A DNA stretch of 64,000 nucleotides, taken from Rhodospirillaceae bacterium (lineage in GTDB: Bacteria > Pseudomonadota > Alphaproteobacteria > MPNO01 > UBA2964). The stretch spans positions 1 through 64,000 of the forward strand of contig PBIN01000002.1 in NCBI GenBank assembly GCA_002720855.1. The letters are read 5' to 3'. Every line of letters starts with the position of its first letter. Positions within the stretch are counted from its first letter, which is position 1. This document shows, piece by piece, positions 47,488-56,517 of this stretch. Under the pieces are notes generated by a model. The model ran no database searches, was not told the origin of the DNA, and saw only the letters and a list, made by a program, of their open reading frames with translations. The translations under genes and the position numbers were made by a program.

Positions 47488-48570
47488 ATGACTTCACTAG
47501 CAATCTCCAACGCGACCGCTGAGTTGTGGCGTTACCCATTGCCCGGCGTAACCGGAGGTTCGGGAATTACCGAGGTTGATGTAATCGCTGTTGAGCTTGA
47601 GGCATCGAACGGCGAAACCGGATTGGGATTTAGTTATGTGCTGGGCGGTGGTGGAGAAACGGTGGCAGCGGCGGCTGGCGGGATGATAGATAAATTCGTA
47701 AGGGGGCAACCCCAAATTCCGCCCGCAGAATTATGGCGGCAGTTGTCGGGCTCTCTTAATCGACTTGGTCGAGGAACCGGTTATATCGCTATTGCGGCAA
47801 TAGATGTTGCTGCCTGGGATTTGTGGGCCAAATGCTTTGGCATCACTTTGGCAGAGGCGCTCGGTGGTGTTCCCAAACCGGTGCGCGTTTACGGCAGTGG
47901 TGGATTTGGGCCAGCGCAGGACCCGGACAGCGCAGTCGAGCAGGCAAAGGCATACGCCGATCAGGGCTGCGGCGCTGTGAAGCTTCGTTTCGCGGGGAAC
48001 GCAGCGGACATCGACCGGTTAAAGGCGGTTTCGGAAGCTTTGCCATCAGATGTGGCCTTTATGGGGGACGCGAATGAAAAATGCGATCTCGTAACCGCTC
48101 AATGGCTTGCGAACGCCTGCGCCGATTATAATTTGCTTTGGCTTGAAGAACCTTTACCCGCACAGGATATCTCGGGTTACGAGGCCTTGGCTGCCCAATC
48201 TCCGATTGCACTTGCAACCGGGGAACATCACCAGGGCCTGGTAGAGTTAGCACCCTTTTTAAACGCCAAGTGCTGCGCCGTCGTGCAACCCGATCTCGCC
48301 ATGATTGGCGGAATTACCGAAGCTATGCGCGTTGCAACAGTTGCCGGGCATTTCGGTGTCGGCGTTGCACCGCATTTCCTTCCCGCTTTATTTGTTCATC
48401 TGGCTGCTGCGGCCCCAACGGTAATCTGGCTTGAGCATTTTCCTCTGCTCGAACCACTTTTCGAAAACCCAGTGGACCTGGATAAAAACGGAAACATCAG
48501 TCCGCCGGATTTGCCCGGGCATGGCTTGTCCTGGGCCGATGGCGCCAGAAACGAATATTTTGTGGAATGA
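47488..48570 (+). CDS. Mandelate racemase/muconate lactonizing enzyme family protein
   Basis: A protein of 360 residues from ATG 47488 (GTG 47479 is an alternative). It is an enolase-superfamily enzyme. The second-strand base motif is K165-L-R167 (GAVKLRF), metal ligands are D194 (FMGDAN), E220 (LWLEEPL) and E246 (ATGEHHQ), and a His base may lie in APHFLPALFVH. The KxR rather than KxK motif sets it apart from classical mandelate racemase. The reaction is probably racemisation or dehydration of a hydroxy acid; the substrate is unknown. Confidence 0.85.
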   Translation: MTSLAISNATAELWRYPLPGVTGGSGITEVDVIAVELEASNGETGLGFSYVLGGGGETVAAAAGGMIDKFVRGQPQIPPAELWRQLSGSLNRLGRGTGYIAIAAIDVAAWDLWAKCFGITLAEALGGVPKPVRVYGSGGFGPAQDPDSAVEQAKAYADQGCGAVKLRFAGNAADIDRLKAVSEALPSDVAFMGDANEKCDLVTAQWLANACADYNLLWLEEPLPAQDISGYEALAAQSPIALATGEHHQGLVELAPFLNAKCCAVVQPDLAMIGGITEAMRVATVAGHFGVGVAPHFLPALFVHLAAAAPTVIWLEHFPLLEPLFENPVDLDKNGNISPPDLPGHGLSWADGARNEYFVE

Positions 48571-48582
48571 TTGTGAAACATT

Positions 48583-48600
48583 GAAATTGTTCGCAATTTC
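48583..48600 (+). terminator. Hairpin with TTCG tetraloop after the racemase gene
   Basis: GAAATTG (48583-48589) and CAATTTC (48594-48600) form a perfect 7-bp stem with a TTCG loop, 12 nt after the upstream stop. The following bases are not a clear T-run, so it may be a weak terminator or an mRNA 3'-end stabiliser. Confidence 0.45.
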
Positions 48601-48770
48601 TTGCGATGTTAACACTAATTCTGTAGTTTTTTGCGCGGTGTTCGCTGGGGAGTGGGACACTCGATTCAAAGGGGGATGTTTGGTTGAGGCTTCGTTGGTG
48701 CCGTCGAAGCGACGGTCGCTAGAGAAGATTTGTAGTTTGGGAAACATCTCTGTCGGGGGATTTTACGGCC
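48601..48770 (+). promoter_or_regulatory. Leader region of the M23/bactofilin operon
   Basis: This 170-nt gap has no credible gene. It contains TTAACA near 48608 and, at 48701-48715, a perfect CCGTCG-AAG-CGACGG hairpin about 55 nt upstream of the start codon. A GGGGGA site precedes the ATG at 48771. No consensus promoter could be assigned. Confidence 0.35.
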
Positions 48771-50072
48771 ATGGAATGGCTTTTTCGTATTGTTAATGGC
48801 GTAGTACGCTTTCTTTCCGCCGCTACCGAAACCCGTGAGTTCGTCGTAAGGCGCCGGGGCCGAGTAAGGTACCTAACGCTTTCTCGCTGGGTCCAAATTC
48901 CTTTGTTCCTTTGCTTTATTGGGTTTGTCGGCTGGTTCGCCCATATCAGCATTGTCTATCACGGATATGACGCGATCATTAAGTCCAAGAACGAGGATCT
49001 CGCTCGCGCGATCAGTCATAACCGGGCACTCAGTGGCAAAGTATCCGACATGCAGAGCGATATCACGGATGTCGTCGGAACGCTCAAGAAAAGCCATCAC
49101 AACCTCGTCGGTCTCATTACCCAAAATGATAATTTCAATGTCGCGATCAAAAAGCTTAAAGAAGAGCTTCGGGTATCGGAGAGAAAACGCGGTGAACAGC
49201 TTCGACGCCAGGCGGCCTTAAATGCGCAACTCAAAGGGCTTGAGCGTCAGCTTACGAAAGCCGAGAAGGTTTCCGCCCGTCTCAATCAAAAAGTTGATGA
49301 AACCAAATCAGAATTGACGACAGCGCTTGTTGACCGCGGCGCATTTGCAAGTGCTCGCGACTGGCTTCAGAAGCGCGTTGATCGGTTAGAGCAGCGAATC
49401 AAGTTTCTTCGAAAAACACAGAAGAATGCTTTGGTCGCTGTGAGTGAGCGTACGGCACAGGATATTCGCAAAATTACCGGGATTATCGAAAAGGCTGGAT
49501 TAGACGCATCTAAACTCCTGCAAGCCTTTAAACCTGAGGCCTATTCTGCAGGGGGGCCGTTTATTCCCGCCGGTGCTGAAAATGCGATTTTAGAGGATGA
49601 TGACGCGATTCTGGATCAACATCTAACGCATTGGGAAGATCTGAATAAACTCTTACGTTCCCTGCCTTTGATCGCACCTGTCGACCATTACAACCTATCC
49701 AGCAAGTTTGGACGACGACGTGACCCGTTCAATAAAAAGTGGGCGCAACATCAGGGTATTGACCTCGCGTCCCGACCGAGATCGACAGTCTTCGCCCCCG
49801 CCAATGGAAAGGTTATTTTTGCAGGGTGGAAAGGGCGGTATGGGCGTGTGATCGAACTTGATCATGGATTTGGCATCGTTACACGCTATGGTCATCTGAG
49901 GCGCATAAGCGTTAAAAGAGGAAAGCGCGTGAAATTAGGTGATAAGATTGGCGAACTTGGTTCGTCGGGGCGTAGTACAGGGCCCCATCTGCATTACGAA
50001 ATAAGAGTGAATAAAAAGGCTGTCGACCCGTTGAACTTTATTAAGGCAGGTAAGGATGTTTTCAAAGGATAA
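48771..50072 (+). CDS. M23 family metallopeptidase with coiled coil
   Basis: A protein of 433 residues. A single membrane helix near residues 42-60 (IPLFLCFIGFVGWF) is followed by a long coiled coil (about 65-200) and a C-terminal LytM/peptidase M23 domain. The zinc site is seen in HQGIDLASRP (HxxxD) and HLHYE (HxH). Such proteins cleave peptidoglycan cross-links or activate amidases in the periplasm. It overlaps the bactofilin gene by 17 nt, a pairing known from cell-shape modules. Confidence 0.92.
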   Translation: MEWLFRIVNGVVRFLSAATETREFVVRRRGRVRYLTLSRWVQIPLFLCFIGFVGWFAHISIVYHGYDAIIKSKNEDLARAISHNRALSGKVSDMQSDITDVVGTLKKSHHNLVGLITQNDNFNVAIKKLKEELRVSERKRGEQLRRQAALNAQLKGLERQLTKAEKVSARLNQKVDETKSELTTALVDRGAFASARDWLQKRVDRLEQRIKFLRKTQKNALVAVSERTAQDIRKITGIIEKAGLDASKLLQAFKPEAYSAGGPFIPAGAENAILEDDDAILDQHLTHWEDLNKLLRSLPLIAPVDHYNLSSKFGRRRDPFNKKWAQHQGIDLASRPRSTVFAPANGKVIFAGWKGRYGRVIELDHGFGIVTRYGHLRRISVKRGKRVKLGDKIGELGSSGRSTGPHLHYEIRVNKKAVDPLNFIKAGKDVFKG

Positions 50073-50484
50073 GAAAGAGCGACCCGTGAAAAAGAAACCC
50101 GCTGTTCCGACGATTATCAGTGGTGATCTGACGGTAAGTGGAAATCTAAACTGTGACGGCGAGGTCCAGATAGATGGTGTCGTCGACGGTGACGTCAGAA
50201 GCAACAAGCTTAGCGTAGGCGAAACAGGCAAGATTAAGGGCTCTGTTATTGCTGACAATGCTTATATTCGAGGAACTGTTAACGGGAAAATCCGGAGCCG
50301 CGAAGTTACGCTGACGCGTACGGCGCAGGTGAAAGGCGATGTTTTTCACGAAACTCTGAGTATTGAACCCGGTGCGCAGTGGGATGGTCATTGCCGCCGT
50401 CTGAACTTTGTCGAAGATGGTGAACAGGCCAATATCAATCTCGTCGTGAGTGACGGGATTCCCGCAACGCCGCGAGGCTCCTAA
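50056..50484 (+). CDS. Bactofilin family cytoskeletal protein
   Basis: A protein of 142 residues with the bactofilin (DUF583) beta-helix from about residue 20: TIISGDLTVSGNLNCDGEVQ, VDGDVRSNKLSVGETGKIKG and later turns of the same period. Lysine- and proline-rich N-terminus. Bactofilins polymerise on the membrane and position cell-wall enzymes; the overlap with the M23 gene suggests they act together on cell shape. Confidence 0.93.
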   Translation: MFSKDKKERPVKKKPAVPTIISGDLTVSGNLNCDGEVQIDGVVDGDVRSNKLSVGETGKIKGSVIADNAYIRGTVNGKIRSREVTLTRTAQVKGDVFHETLSIEPGAQWDGHCRRLNFVEDGEQANINLVVSDGIPATPRGS

Positions 50485-50497
50485 GCTGCAATCGCCG

Positions 50498-51493
50498 TTA
50501 GCGATCAATTAAGTCGATTGCTGTTTTAAAAATCGCTGAATCTACGTTCCCGCCGGATAATACGACAACCGCATTGAGACCGGAAAACTCATTTGAGGGG
50601 TCAAGCAACGCTGCCAATGCAATGGCGCCGCCCGGTTCAAGTATGAGTTTTTCATGACGAAAAGCGAATGCCATTGCGGCCAACACCGCATCGTCAGTGA
50701 CTACCAGACCGCCACCAAGTTCTCGTTTATTGATCTCAAAAGTGATTTTTCCTGGAATCGGAACCAGCAGTGCATCGCAAATCGAGTCAGAGTCTTTTTC
50801 AATCATCTGCCTTTTATTATTGGCAAGTGATCTGGCTGTGTCATCGAATCCGTTAGGTTCAACTGCGTAAACTTTGGTTTTCGGAAATTTATTTCGGATA
50901 GCCATCGCAACGCCCGCAACTAATCCGCCGCCGCTGCATGGTACAAGGACAACATCAGGGATACAGTCGCACTCAGCCAGTTGGTCGACAATTTCAAGGC
51001 CAACCGTGCCCTGTCCTGCGATTGTGTGCGGGTGGTCGTATGGCGGCACCAGTGCAGCACCGGAATCGTCAACGATCAATGAGGCTATTTCTTCTCGTAC
51101 TTCCGTCCGCCGGTCGTAAAGAACGGTTTTGGCTCCAAATCGCTCGGTGGTCTCAATCTTGATTGCCGGGGCGTCGCTCGGCATGACGATAGTCGCTTCG
51201 ATGTTATGAAGGCCGGCAACCATCGCGACAGCCTGGGCATGATTGCCGGACGAGTACGCGACGACACCGTTGGATTTTTCTTGTTCTGACAGCTGGCTGA
51301 TGAGGTTGAAGGCACCCCGGAACTTGAAAGAACCGGTGTGCTGCAGTGTTTCCACCTTTAAAAATGCGCGTGCTTTGCTTTGGACACTAGCTGCATTTGA
51401 TTCGATTAATGGCGTTCGCCTCGCGTAACCTTCCAGGCGCTGCGCAGCGGTTAGAATGTCTTCGAAAGAAGGGATAGTCGTCGCCATTGCCAT
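50498..51493 (-). CDS. PLP-dependent threonine/serine dehydratase family protein
   Basis: A protein of 331 residues of fold type II. The PLP-binding lysine is K57 in TGSFKFRGAFN; the phosphate-binding glycine loop is VPCSGGGLVAGVA. There is no C-terminal ACT domain, so it resembles catabolic threonine ammonia-lyase, serine racemase or hydroxyaspartate dehydratase. The exact substrate is uncertain. It converges with bactofilin with a 13-nt gap. A second ATG at 51487 is possible. Confidence 0.85.
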   Translation of the reverse strand: MAMATTIPSFEDILTAAQRLEGYARRTPLIESNAASVQSKARAFLKVETLQHTGSFKFRGAFNLISQLSEQEKSNGVVAYSSGNHAQAVAMVAGLHNIEATIVMPSDAPAIKIETTERFGAKTVLYDRRTEVREEIASLIVDDSGAALVPPYDHPHTIAGQGTVGLEIVDQLAECDCIPDVVLVPCSGGGLVAGVAMAIRNKFPKTKVYAVEPNGFDDTARSLANNKRQMIEKDSDSICDALLVPIPGKITFEINKRELGGGLVVTDDAVLAAMAFAFRHEKLILEPGGAIALAALLDPSNEFSGLNAVVVLSGGNVDSAIFKTAIDLIDR

Positions 51494-51515
51494 TGCAAGA
51501 TTGTCGAACTCTTAG

Positions 51516-52202
51516 CTAAATCCCGATGAGTTGGGGAAGAGTGGTCAGGGACGGAATAGTTGCGGCCGGTCCTGCTGGAAGCTGTTCTTCGGCAAGCCCC
51601 GACCGGTTGACCCACACCGTTGAAAATCCGTATGACGCTGCGCCCGCTATATCCCAGCCATTTGCAGATTGAAACGCTATTTGTTCCGGAGAAACATCAA
51701 GCGATTTCGTCGCGAGGTCATAAACCGAAGGGTGGGGTTTAAAAATCCCCACAGATTCAATTGAGTAAATCTCATCAAGCAGATCACGGATTCCCGCCGC
51801 AGCGAGTCCTTCTTCGAGCATCGCGGGTTCGCCGTTTGAGAGAACTGCGGTTTTAATTCCAGCTGATTTGATCGTTTGAAGCGTTTCCGAAACTTCTTCA
51901 TAAGGATCGAGCCCTCTGTATAGGCTCATTAGTCGCTCCCGCAATGACGGTGTTTCGATAGAAAGTGCCGCCAGAGAATGATCCAATGCTTCACCGGTAA
52001 CCTGCCAGAAGTCAGCGTGGTCGCCCATGAGGCTACGAAGCCACGTATATTCAAGCTGCTTACGCCGCCAAAGGTCGGACAACTGGTCGGCTTTGTCTCC
52101 GATTTCATCCCGACAGCGCGTCACGGCGGAATTGAAGTCGAGCAAGGTTCCGTAAACGTCAAAAACACAGGCTTCGATATTTTCGAACTGTCCATCAGCC
52201 AT
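51516..52202 (-). CDS. Haloacid dehalogenase type II (HAD superfamily)
   Basis: A protein of 228 residues. Motif I ACVFDVYGTLLDF contains the nucleophile Asp, the SNGEPAMLE segment is motif II, KPHPSVYDLA is motif III and FQSANGWDIAGAASYGFSTV resembles the SSNxWD motif of L-2-haloacid dehalogenases. It would release halide from short-chain haloacids; other HAD activities are possible. AGGA lies before the ATG. Confidence 0.87.
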   Translation of the reverse strand: MADGQFENIEACVFDVYGTLLDFNSAVTRCRDEIGDKADQLSDLWRRKQLEYTWLRSLMGDHADFWQVTGEALDHSLAALSIETPSLRERLMSLYRGLDPYEEVSETLQTIKSAGIKTAVLSNGEPAMLEEGLAAAGIRDLLDEIYSIESVGIFKPHPSVYDLATKSLDVSPEQIAFQSANGWDIAGAASYGFSTVWVNRSGLAEEQLPAGPAATIPSLTTLPQLIGI

Positions 52203-52214
52203 GGGCGTTGTTCC

Positions 52215-54234
52215 TTAGCGTCGCAGGTCTTTTTGTAATGTGAGGGCAACGCGGCCCGGCTGCAAGCGGTTGCGATATACTTGTAGATTACCGAGAACTC
52301 TTTGGACGTATGTTCGGGTCTCCTGGAAAGGAATCAATTCTATCCAATCGATCGGATTTACGTCCGGGTCGCCAGGGTTTCCATTGCGTCGTACCCAACG
52401 CGCCGCGCGATGGGGTCCAGCATTGTAAGAAGCAATTGCCAGAATATAAGACCCGTTAAAGCGCGACAGCATCTGTGAAAGATAGGCCCGACCGAGCTTA
52501 ATATTGTAGTTTGGTCGTTGTGTAAGCAAACGGCGCGAATAGCGTATCCGCAAAGACCGCGCCACCGAACGTGCTGTTGCTGGCATCAATTGCATTATAC
52601 CGCGTGCACCGGCACGGCTGATCGCTAACGGATAAAAGTTGCTTTCCTGCCTGGAAATCGAAAGAAGCAATGCTTTTTCGGGGGTGCCGCCTGGCATTGG
52701 TACCAGTGGATACCCTAGAGACATGGCGAGAATGCCTCGCTGTTGGGCGCGACGCGCTATCCAGACTGCAAGATCGGGCCGGCCGATCTGATAAGCCAGT
52801 CGTCCGACCAGCAGCCGTTCCTGATTGTTTTTGGCATTTCTGCCAAGCTGAAGCGCGAAGACCCGCAATAGTCGTTTCTCGCCGAGTTGATTGAGTATCT
52901 TGAATGCGCGAACGAGCTCCTGGCTATGAAACGCATCAACTACAAATTTCTCCGGCTCCGGCACCGGAGCCGGTAATCTAAGAATGTCGCCGAGTTCTTC
53001 AGCAGCCAACTGACCATGGAAAGTCGTCGGATGTATTTGCGCACGTCGAAACCATTCACTTGCCTTGAATTTATTGCCCTGTGCTTTGGCTGCACGTCCT
53101 GCCCAGTAGGCAGCGCGCGCGGCTAACGGGAAAACGAACTGTATCGTGCAAACGCCTGAAACGTCTGAACGCGCTTTGTGACTCGTTCAAAAATCGCAAT
53201 TCTATCCATCCCGTAAGCCATTCTGCTTCTGCAAATCGGACCCGGCTTTGCGGTGTAAGCCGATGACCTGAAATAGCGCGATGGGCATCTGTGATCCGTC
53301 CTTCTCTCAATAGCCTCCTCGCTATGAGAACACGCTCCTTTGCCCACAGGTCAGCACGTACAAGGTCTTTGGGGGCGCTCTTTAATATCTCAAAGGCATC
53401 GAGAGTTCGGCCTTTGCGCCGACGCCATCGCATTCTTTCGTAAAGTAAGCCCGGGTCGCGGCGCAGAGATGGTTCGACACGTGCTATTGCTCGATCCACA
53501 CCGCCACGAAACAGGCGGAGGCTGGTTCGGGCTTCCGCGATAGCCCTTAATTCGGGTGATACACGGCGATACATACGGCGCGCTGAACTGTAGTGGCGTT
53601 TCCACAGAAGGCCATCCAGTCTTTTCCAATGGTCGTCGGCCGTAAATTTCTTGTGGTGTTGACGTAAAAAGAGGCGTTCCGATCTACGGTTGAAACGCCC
53701 CGAAATCCACGCACGACGCAAGTGGATATGCCCCTGTGAAATATCACCGTTAGAAATCAATGCTTCACCGAGGGCGATATGTCCGTCGCTTCTCAGTGGC
53801 GGGTATTTTGCAAACCAGGCGAGAACGTCAGCGCTTGGCGTGTTTTCATCGATTGCTTCCTCTGCGCGATGCTTCAACCTTGTCATCCTGGGCCAGCCGG
53901 GGTTTCCATTGATAAACCCTGATATGTCATCGAAGGTGGCCGTGGTTCCGCGTTCTGTCATATGGAGCCACTTCAGAATTTTACGTGGTAGCTGCGCTTT
54001 GCCCCGTCGAGAGCTTCGTCGAGCATTTGCCCAATTGCCTCGTTTGGCGGCTTTGAAAGCCGATTTATAGATTTTAACATCGCGTTTGCTGAGGATATTT
54101 AGATCAGTACTGGCAGCGGCAGAGGGCCCGGTGACACCAACCAATGCAGTCACGATCATTGCAATTAAAAGATAAGGAACCAGTCGCCATTTGGCGGCTG
54201 ACTGTAATGCCCGGGTCGGCTTTGCTGCCTTCAT
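52215..54234 (-). pseudogene. Soluble lytic murein transglycosylase, frameshifted
   Basis: Two frames (54234 to 53071 and 53009 back to 52215) form one Slt70-like protein of about 670 residues. The N-terminal part has a signal anchor (VPYLLIAMIVTALVGVTGPS) and the alpha-superhelical U-domain. The C-terminal part has the SLT catalytic domain with SRQESNFYPLAISRAGARGI (catalytic Glu), MQLMPATARSVA and AIASYNAGPHRAARWV. The break is at a GC repeat (53113-53121); adding one GC pair joins RARC as SRARAAYWAGRAAKAQG. The plain reading ends prematurely at RTCSQSTGQ. Either a sequence error or a genuine loss. Confidence 0.85.
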
Positions 54235-54411
54235 TCAAGGCTCCGCTGATACATGATCGCCGGAGAGAGTCTTAAGGCGGAAATGGATATTCTGTCCAGC
54301 ATTCCTGGCACAGTTTCAAATGCTTGCCGTTGTCTCTTTCGCAGTTTAGTCTCCGGCATCGGCTATATTACGACGATTTCGGCTTAAATTCAGAGAATTG
54401 CGGGAAGTTAG

Positions 54412-55287
54412 ATGTTCCACGGATCTATTTGTGCGCTTGTCACACCATTTTCCAACGGAAGTGTGGACGAGCAGTCATATGAACAATTTATTAATTGGCA
54501 AATTGAACAGGGGACGGATGGCGTTGTTCCTTGCGGGACCACAGGTGAGTCGCCGACATTGAGCCACGATGAGCACAAACGCGTGGTTGAAATTTGCATA
54601 GGTGTCGCGAAAGGCAAAGTCCCGGTGATTGCAGGAACAGGGTCGAACTCGACTGATGAAGCGGTCATGCTTACGAAACATGCAAAGGAAGCCGGTGCCG
54701 ATGGCGCCTTGGTTGTGACGCCTTACTATAACAAGCCAACGCAAGAAGGCATGTACCTTCATTACAAGGCGATCAATGATGCCGTCGATATTCCGATCAT
54801 TATCTACAATATTCCGGGCCGTTGTATTGTTGATATGTCAGTGGAAACAATGGCGCGTCTCGCAGAACTACCGAACATCGCCGGTGTGAAGGACGCAACA
54901 AACGACGTTGGCCGTGCGACCCTGCAAAAGAATGCAATGGGATCTGAATTCATTCAGCTTTCCGGCGAAGACGGAACGCAAATTGGATTTCTCGCCCAAG
55001 GGGGTGTTGGGTGCATCTCAGTGACGGCCAATATTGCTCCGAAGGAAATGTCAGATTTTCATAAAGCGTGGCGCGAAGGCGATGTCGGCGGCGCCCAGGC
55101 TTTAAATGAACGATTAATGCCTCTTCATACCAACCTGTTTTGTGAAGCCAATCCGGGGCCCGTTAAATATGGAGCAAGCCTGTTGGGTAAGTGCCCTGCG
55201 GAAACACGCCTGCCACTGGCGCCAATTTCGGATGCCAGTAAGAAAATCGTTGAGGAGTCGATGAGGTCCGCAGGGCTTCTGAATTAG
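54412..55287 (+). CDS. dapA: 4-hydroxy-tetrahydrodipicolinate synthase
   Basis: Condenses pyruvate with aspartate semialdehyde in lysine and diaminopimelate synthesis. A protein of 291 residues. The Schiff-base lysine is K160 (AGVKDATND), Y132 lies in IYNIPGRC, and [14 protein letters not shown] is the signature 1 region. It starts at ATG 54412, divergent from the transglycosylase gene with a 177-nt gap, and is followed by smpB after 4 nt. Confidence 0.96.
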   Translation: MFHGSICALVTPFSNGSVDEQSYEQFINWQIEQGTDGVVPCGTTGESPTLSHDEHKRVVEICIGVAKGKVPVIAGTGSNSTDEAVMLTKHAKEAGADGALVVTPYYNKPTQEGMYLHYKAINDAVDIPIIIYNIPGRCIVDMSVETMARLAELPNIAGVKDATNDVGRATLQKNAMGSEFIQLSGEDGTQIGFLAQGGVGCISVTANIAPKEMSDFHKAWREGDVGGAQALNERLMPLHTNLFCEANPGPVKYGASLLGKCPAETRLPLAPISDASKKIVEESMRSAGLLN

Positions 55288-55291
55288 CACT

Positions 55292-55762
55292 ATGGCCAGC
55301 GATGTCGACGCCGTACGCATAGCTGCACAAAATCGTAAGGCACGCCATAACTATACGATTGAGGACAGCATCGAGGCCGGTATTGTCCTGCAGGGGAGCG
55401 AAGTAAAATCGCTGCGCGAAGGTCGCGCGACAATTTCAGAGTCGTATGCAACGGAGCAGGGCGGCGAACTGTTCCTGATCAACAGCTATATTCCCGAATA
55501 CAAACAGGCTGGTCAGTTCAATCATGAACCCCGTCGGCCGCGAAAACTTCTTTTGCATCGTCGGCAGATCGCCCGAATGATCGGTGCCATTCAACGCGAT
55601 GGGATGACGCTTGTTCCTCTAAAGCTATATTTCAACAGCCGTGGTAAGGCAAAGCTGCAACTAGGTCTTGCAAAGGGGAAGAAGGCCTACGATAAGCGCC
55701 AGGCCGAAAAGAAGAAAGATTGGGATCGACAAAAAGCGCGATTGATGCGTGAAAAGGGCTAG
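55292..55762 (+). CDS. smpB: SsrA-binding protein SmpB
   Basis: A protein of 156 residues needed for tmRNA-mediated trans-translation. Typical segments: [40 protein letters not shown] and the basic C-terminal tail [20 protein letters not shown]. The dapA-smpB pair is conserved in alphaproteobacteria. The tmRNA gene itself is not in this window. Confidence 0.96.
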   Translation: MASDVDAVRIAAQNRKARHNYTIEDSIEAGIVLQGSEVKSLREGRATISESYATEQGGELFLINSYIPEYKQAGQFNHEPRRPRKLLLHRRQIARMIGAIQRDGMTLVPLKLYFNSRGKAKLQLGLAKGKKAYDKRQAEKKKDWDRQKARLMREKG

Positions 55763-55764
55763 TC

Positions 55765-56442
55765 ATGTCTGATGACATCAAAAGTGATGCTTCGGGCGCT
55801 ATTCGAGGCAAACTTATTGCCAAAAAACAGCAATGGGCAAAAGACGGCCGTTTATTAACCGGTAACACCGGTGACAAGGATAGAGACCGGTTGCCACCTG
55901 GCCAACGAATTGTCAAAGACTGGCCGGTGCTCGATCTCGGGGTCACTCCTAAAATCGACCTAGAAAAGTGGCGTCTGCGCATCGATGGTGCGGTTCAAAA
56001 TCGCATTATTTGGGATTGGGAAGATTTTCTGTCTCAACCTCAAACCGAGATAGTCAGTGATATTCATTGTGTTACGGGGTGGTCGCGTTTTGACAATCGT
56101 TGGGTTGGGGTCCCAGCGGCTCATATATTGTCCTTGGTGCAACCATCACCTGATGCCACGCATTGCATATTTTACAGCCGTGACGGCTATGCAACGAATG
56201 TCCAGCTCGACCGGTTTGCCGCCGGAAATGTGTTGCTGGCATTTAAGTGGAATGGTGATGTTTTATCAGCACCGCATGGAGGCCCGGTACGTGTTCTCAT
56301 GCCCGATTGGTACTTTTGGAAGAGCGCGAAATGGTTGCGCCGGATAGAGTTTTCTACCGAGGACAAACCCGGATACTGGGAGATCCGTGGCTATCACAAC
56401 GATGGCGACCCGTGGAAGGAAGAACGCTATAGCGACGACTAA
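55765..56442 (+). CDS. Sulfite oxidase-like molybdopterin-dependent enzyme
   Basis: A protein of 225 residues with the oxidoreductase molybdopterin-binding domain. The molybdenum-ligand cysteine is C102 (SDIHCVTGWSRFD); further family segments are LLAFKWNGDVLSAPHGGPVR and WKSAKWLRRIEF. There is no dimerisation domain and no evident Tat signal, so a small cytoplasmic YedY-like enzyme is likely. Substrate unknown. It starts 2 nt after smpB and ends 75 nt before the peroxiredoxin gene. Confidence 0.85.
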   Translation: MSDDIKSDASGAIRGKLIAKKQQWAKDGRLLTGNTGDKDRDRLPPGQRIVKDWPVLDLGVTPKIDLEKWRLRIDGAVQNRIIWDWEDFLSQPQTEIVSDIHCVTGWSRFDNRWVGVPAAHILSLVQPSPDATHCIFYSRDGYATNVQLDRFAAGNVLLAFKWNGDVLSAPHGGPVRVLMPDWYFWKSAKWLRRIEFSTEDKPGYWEIRGYHNDGDPWKEERYSDD

Positions 56443-56517
56443 GGGGACTTCCTCTGAATCTCATCGGCAATATATATTGTTTCCGCGGTAATTTTATTTT
56501 GAAAAAATGAGGAAAAA

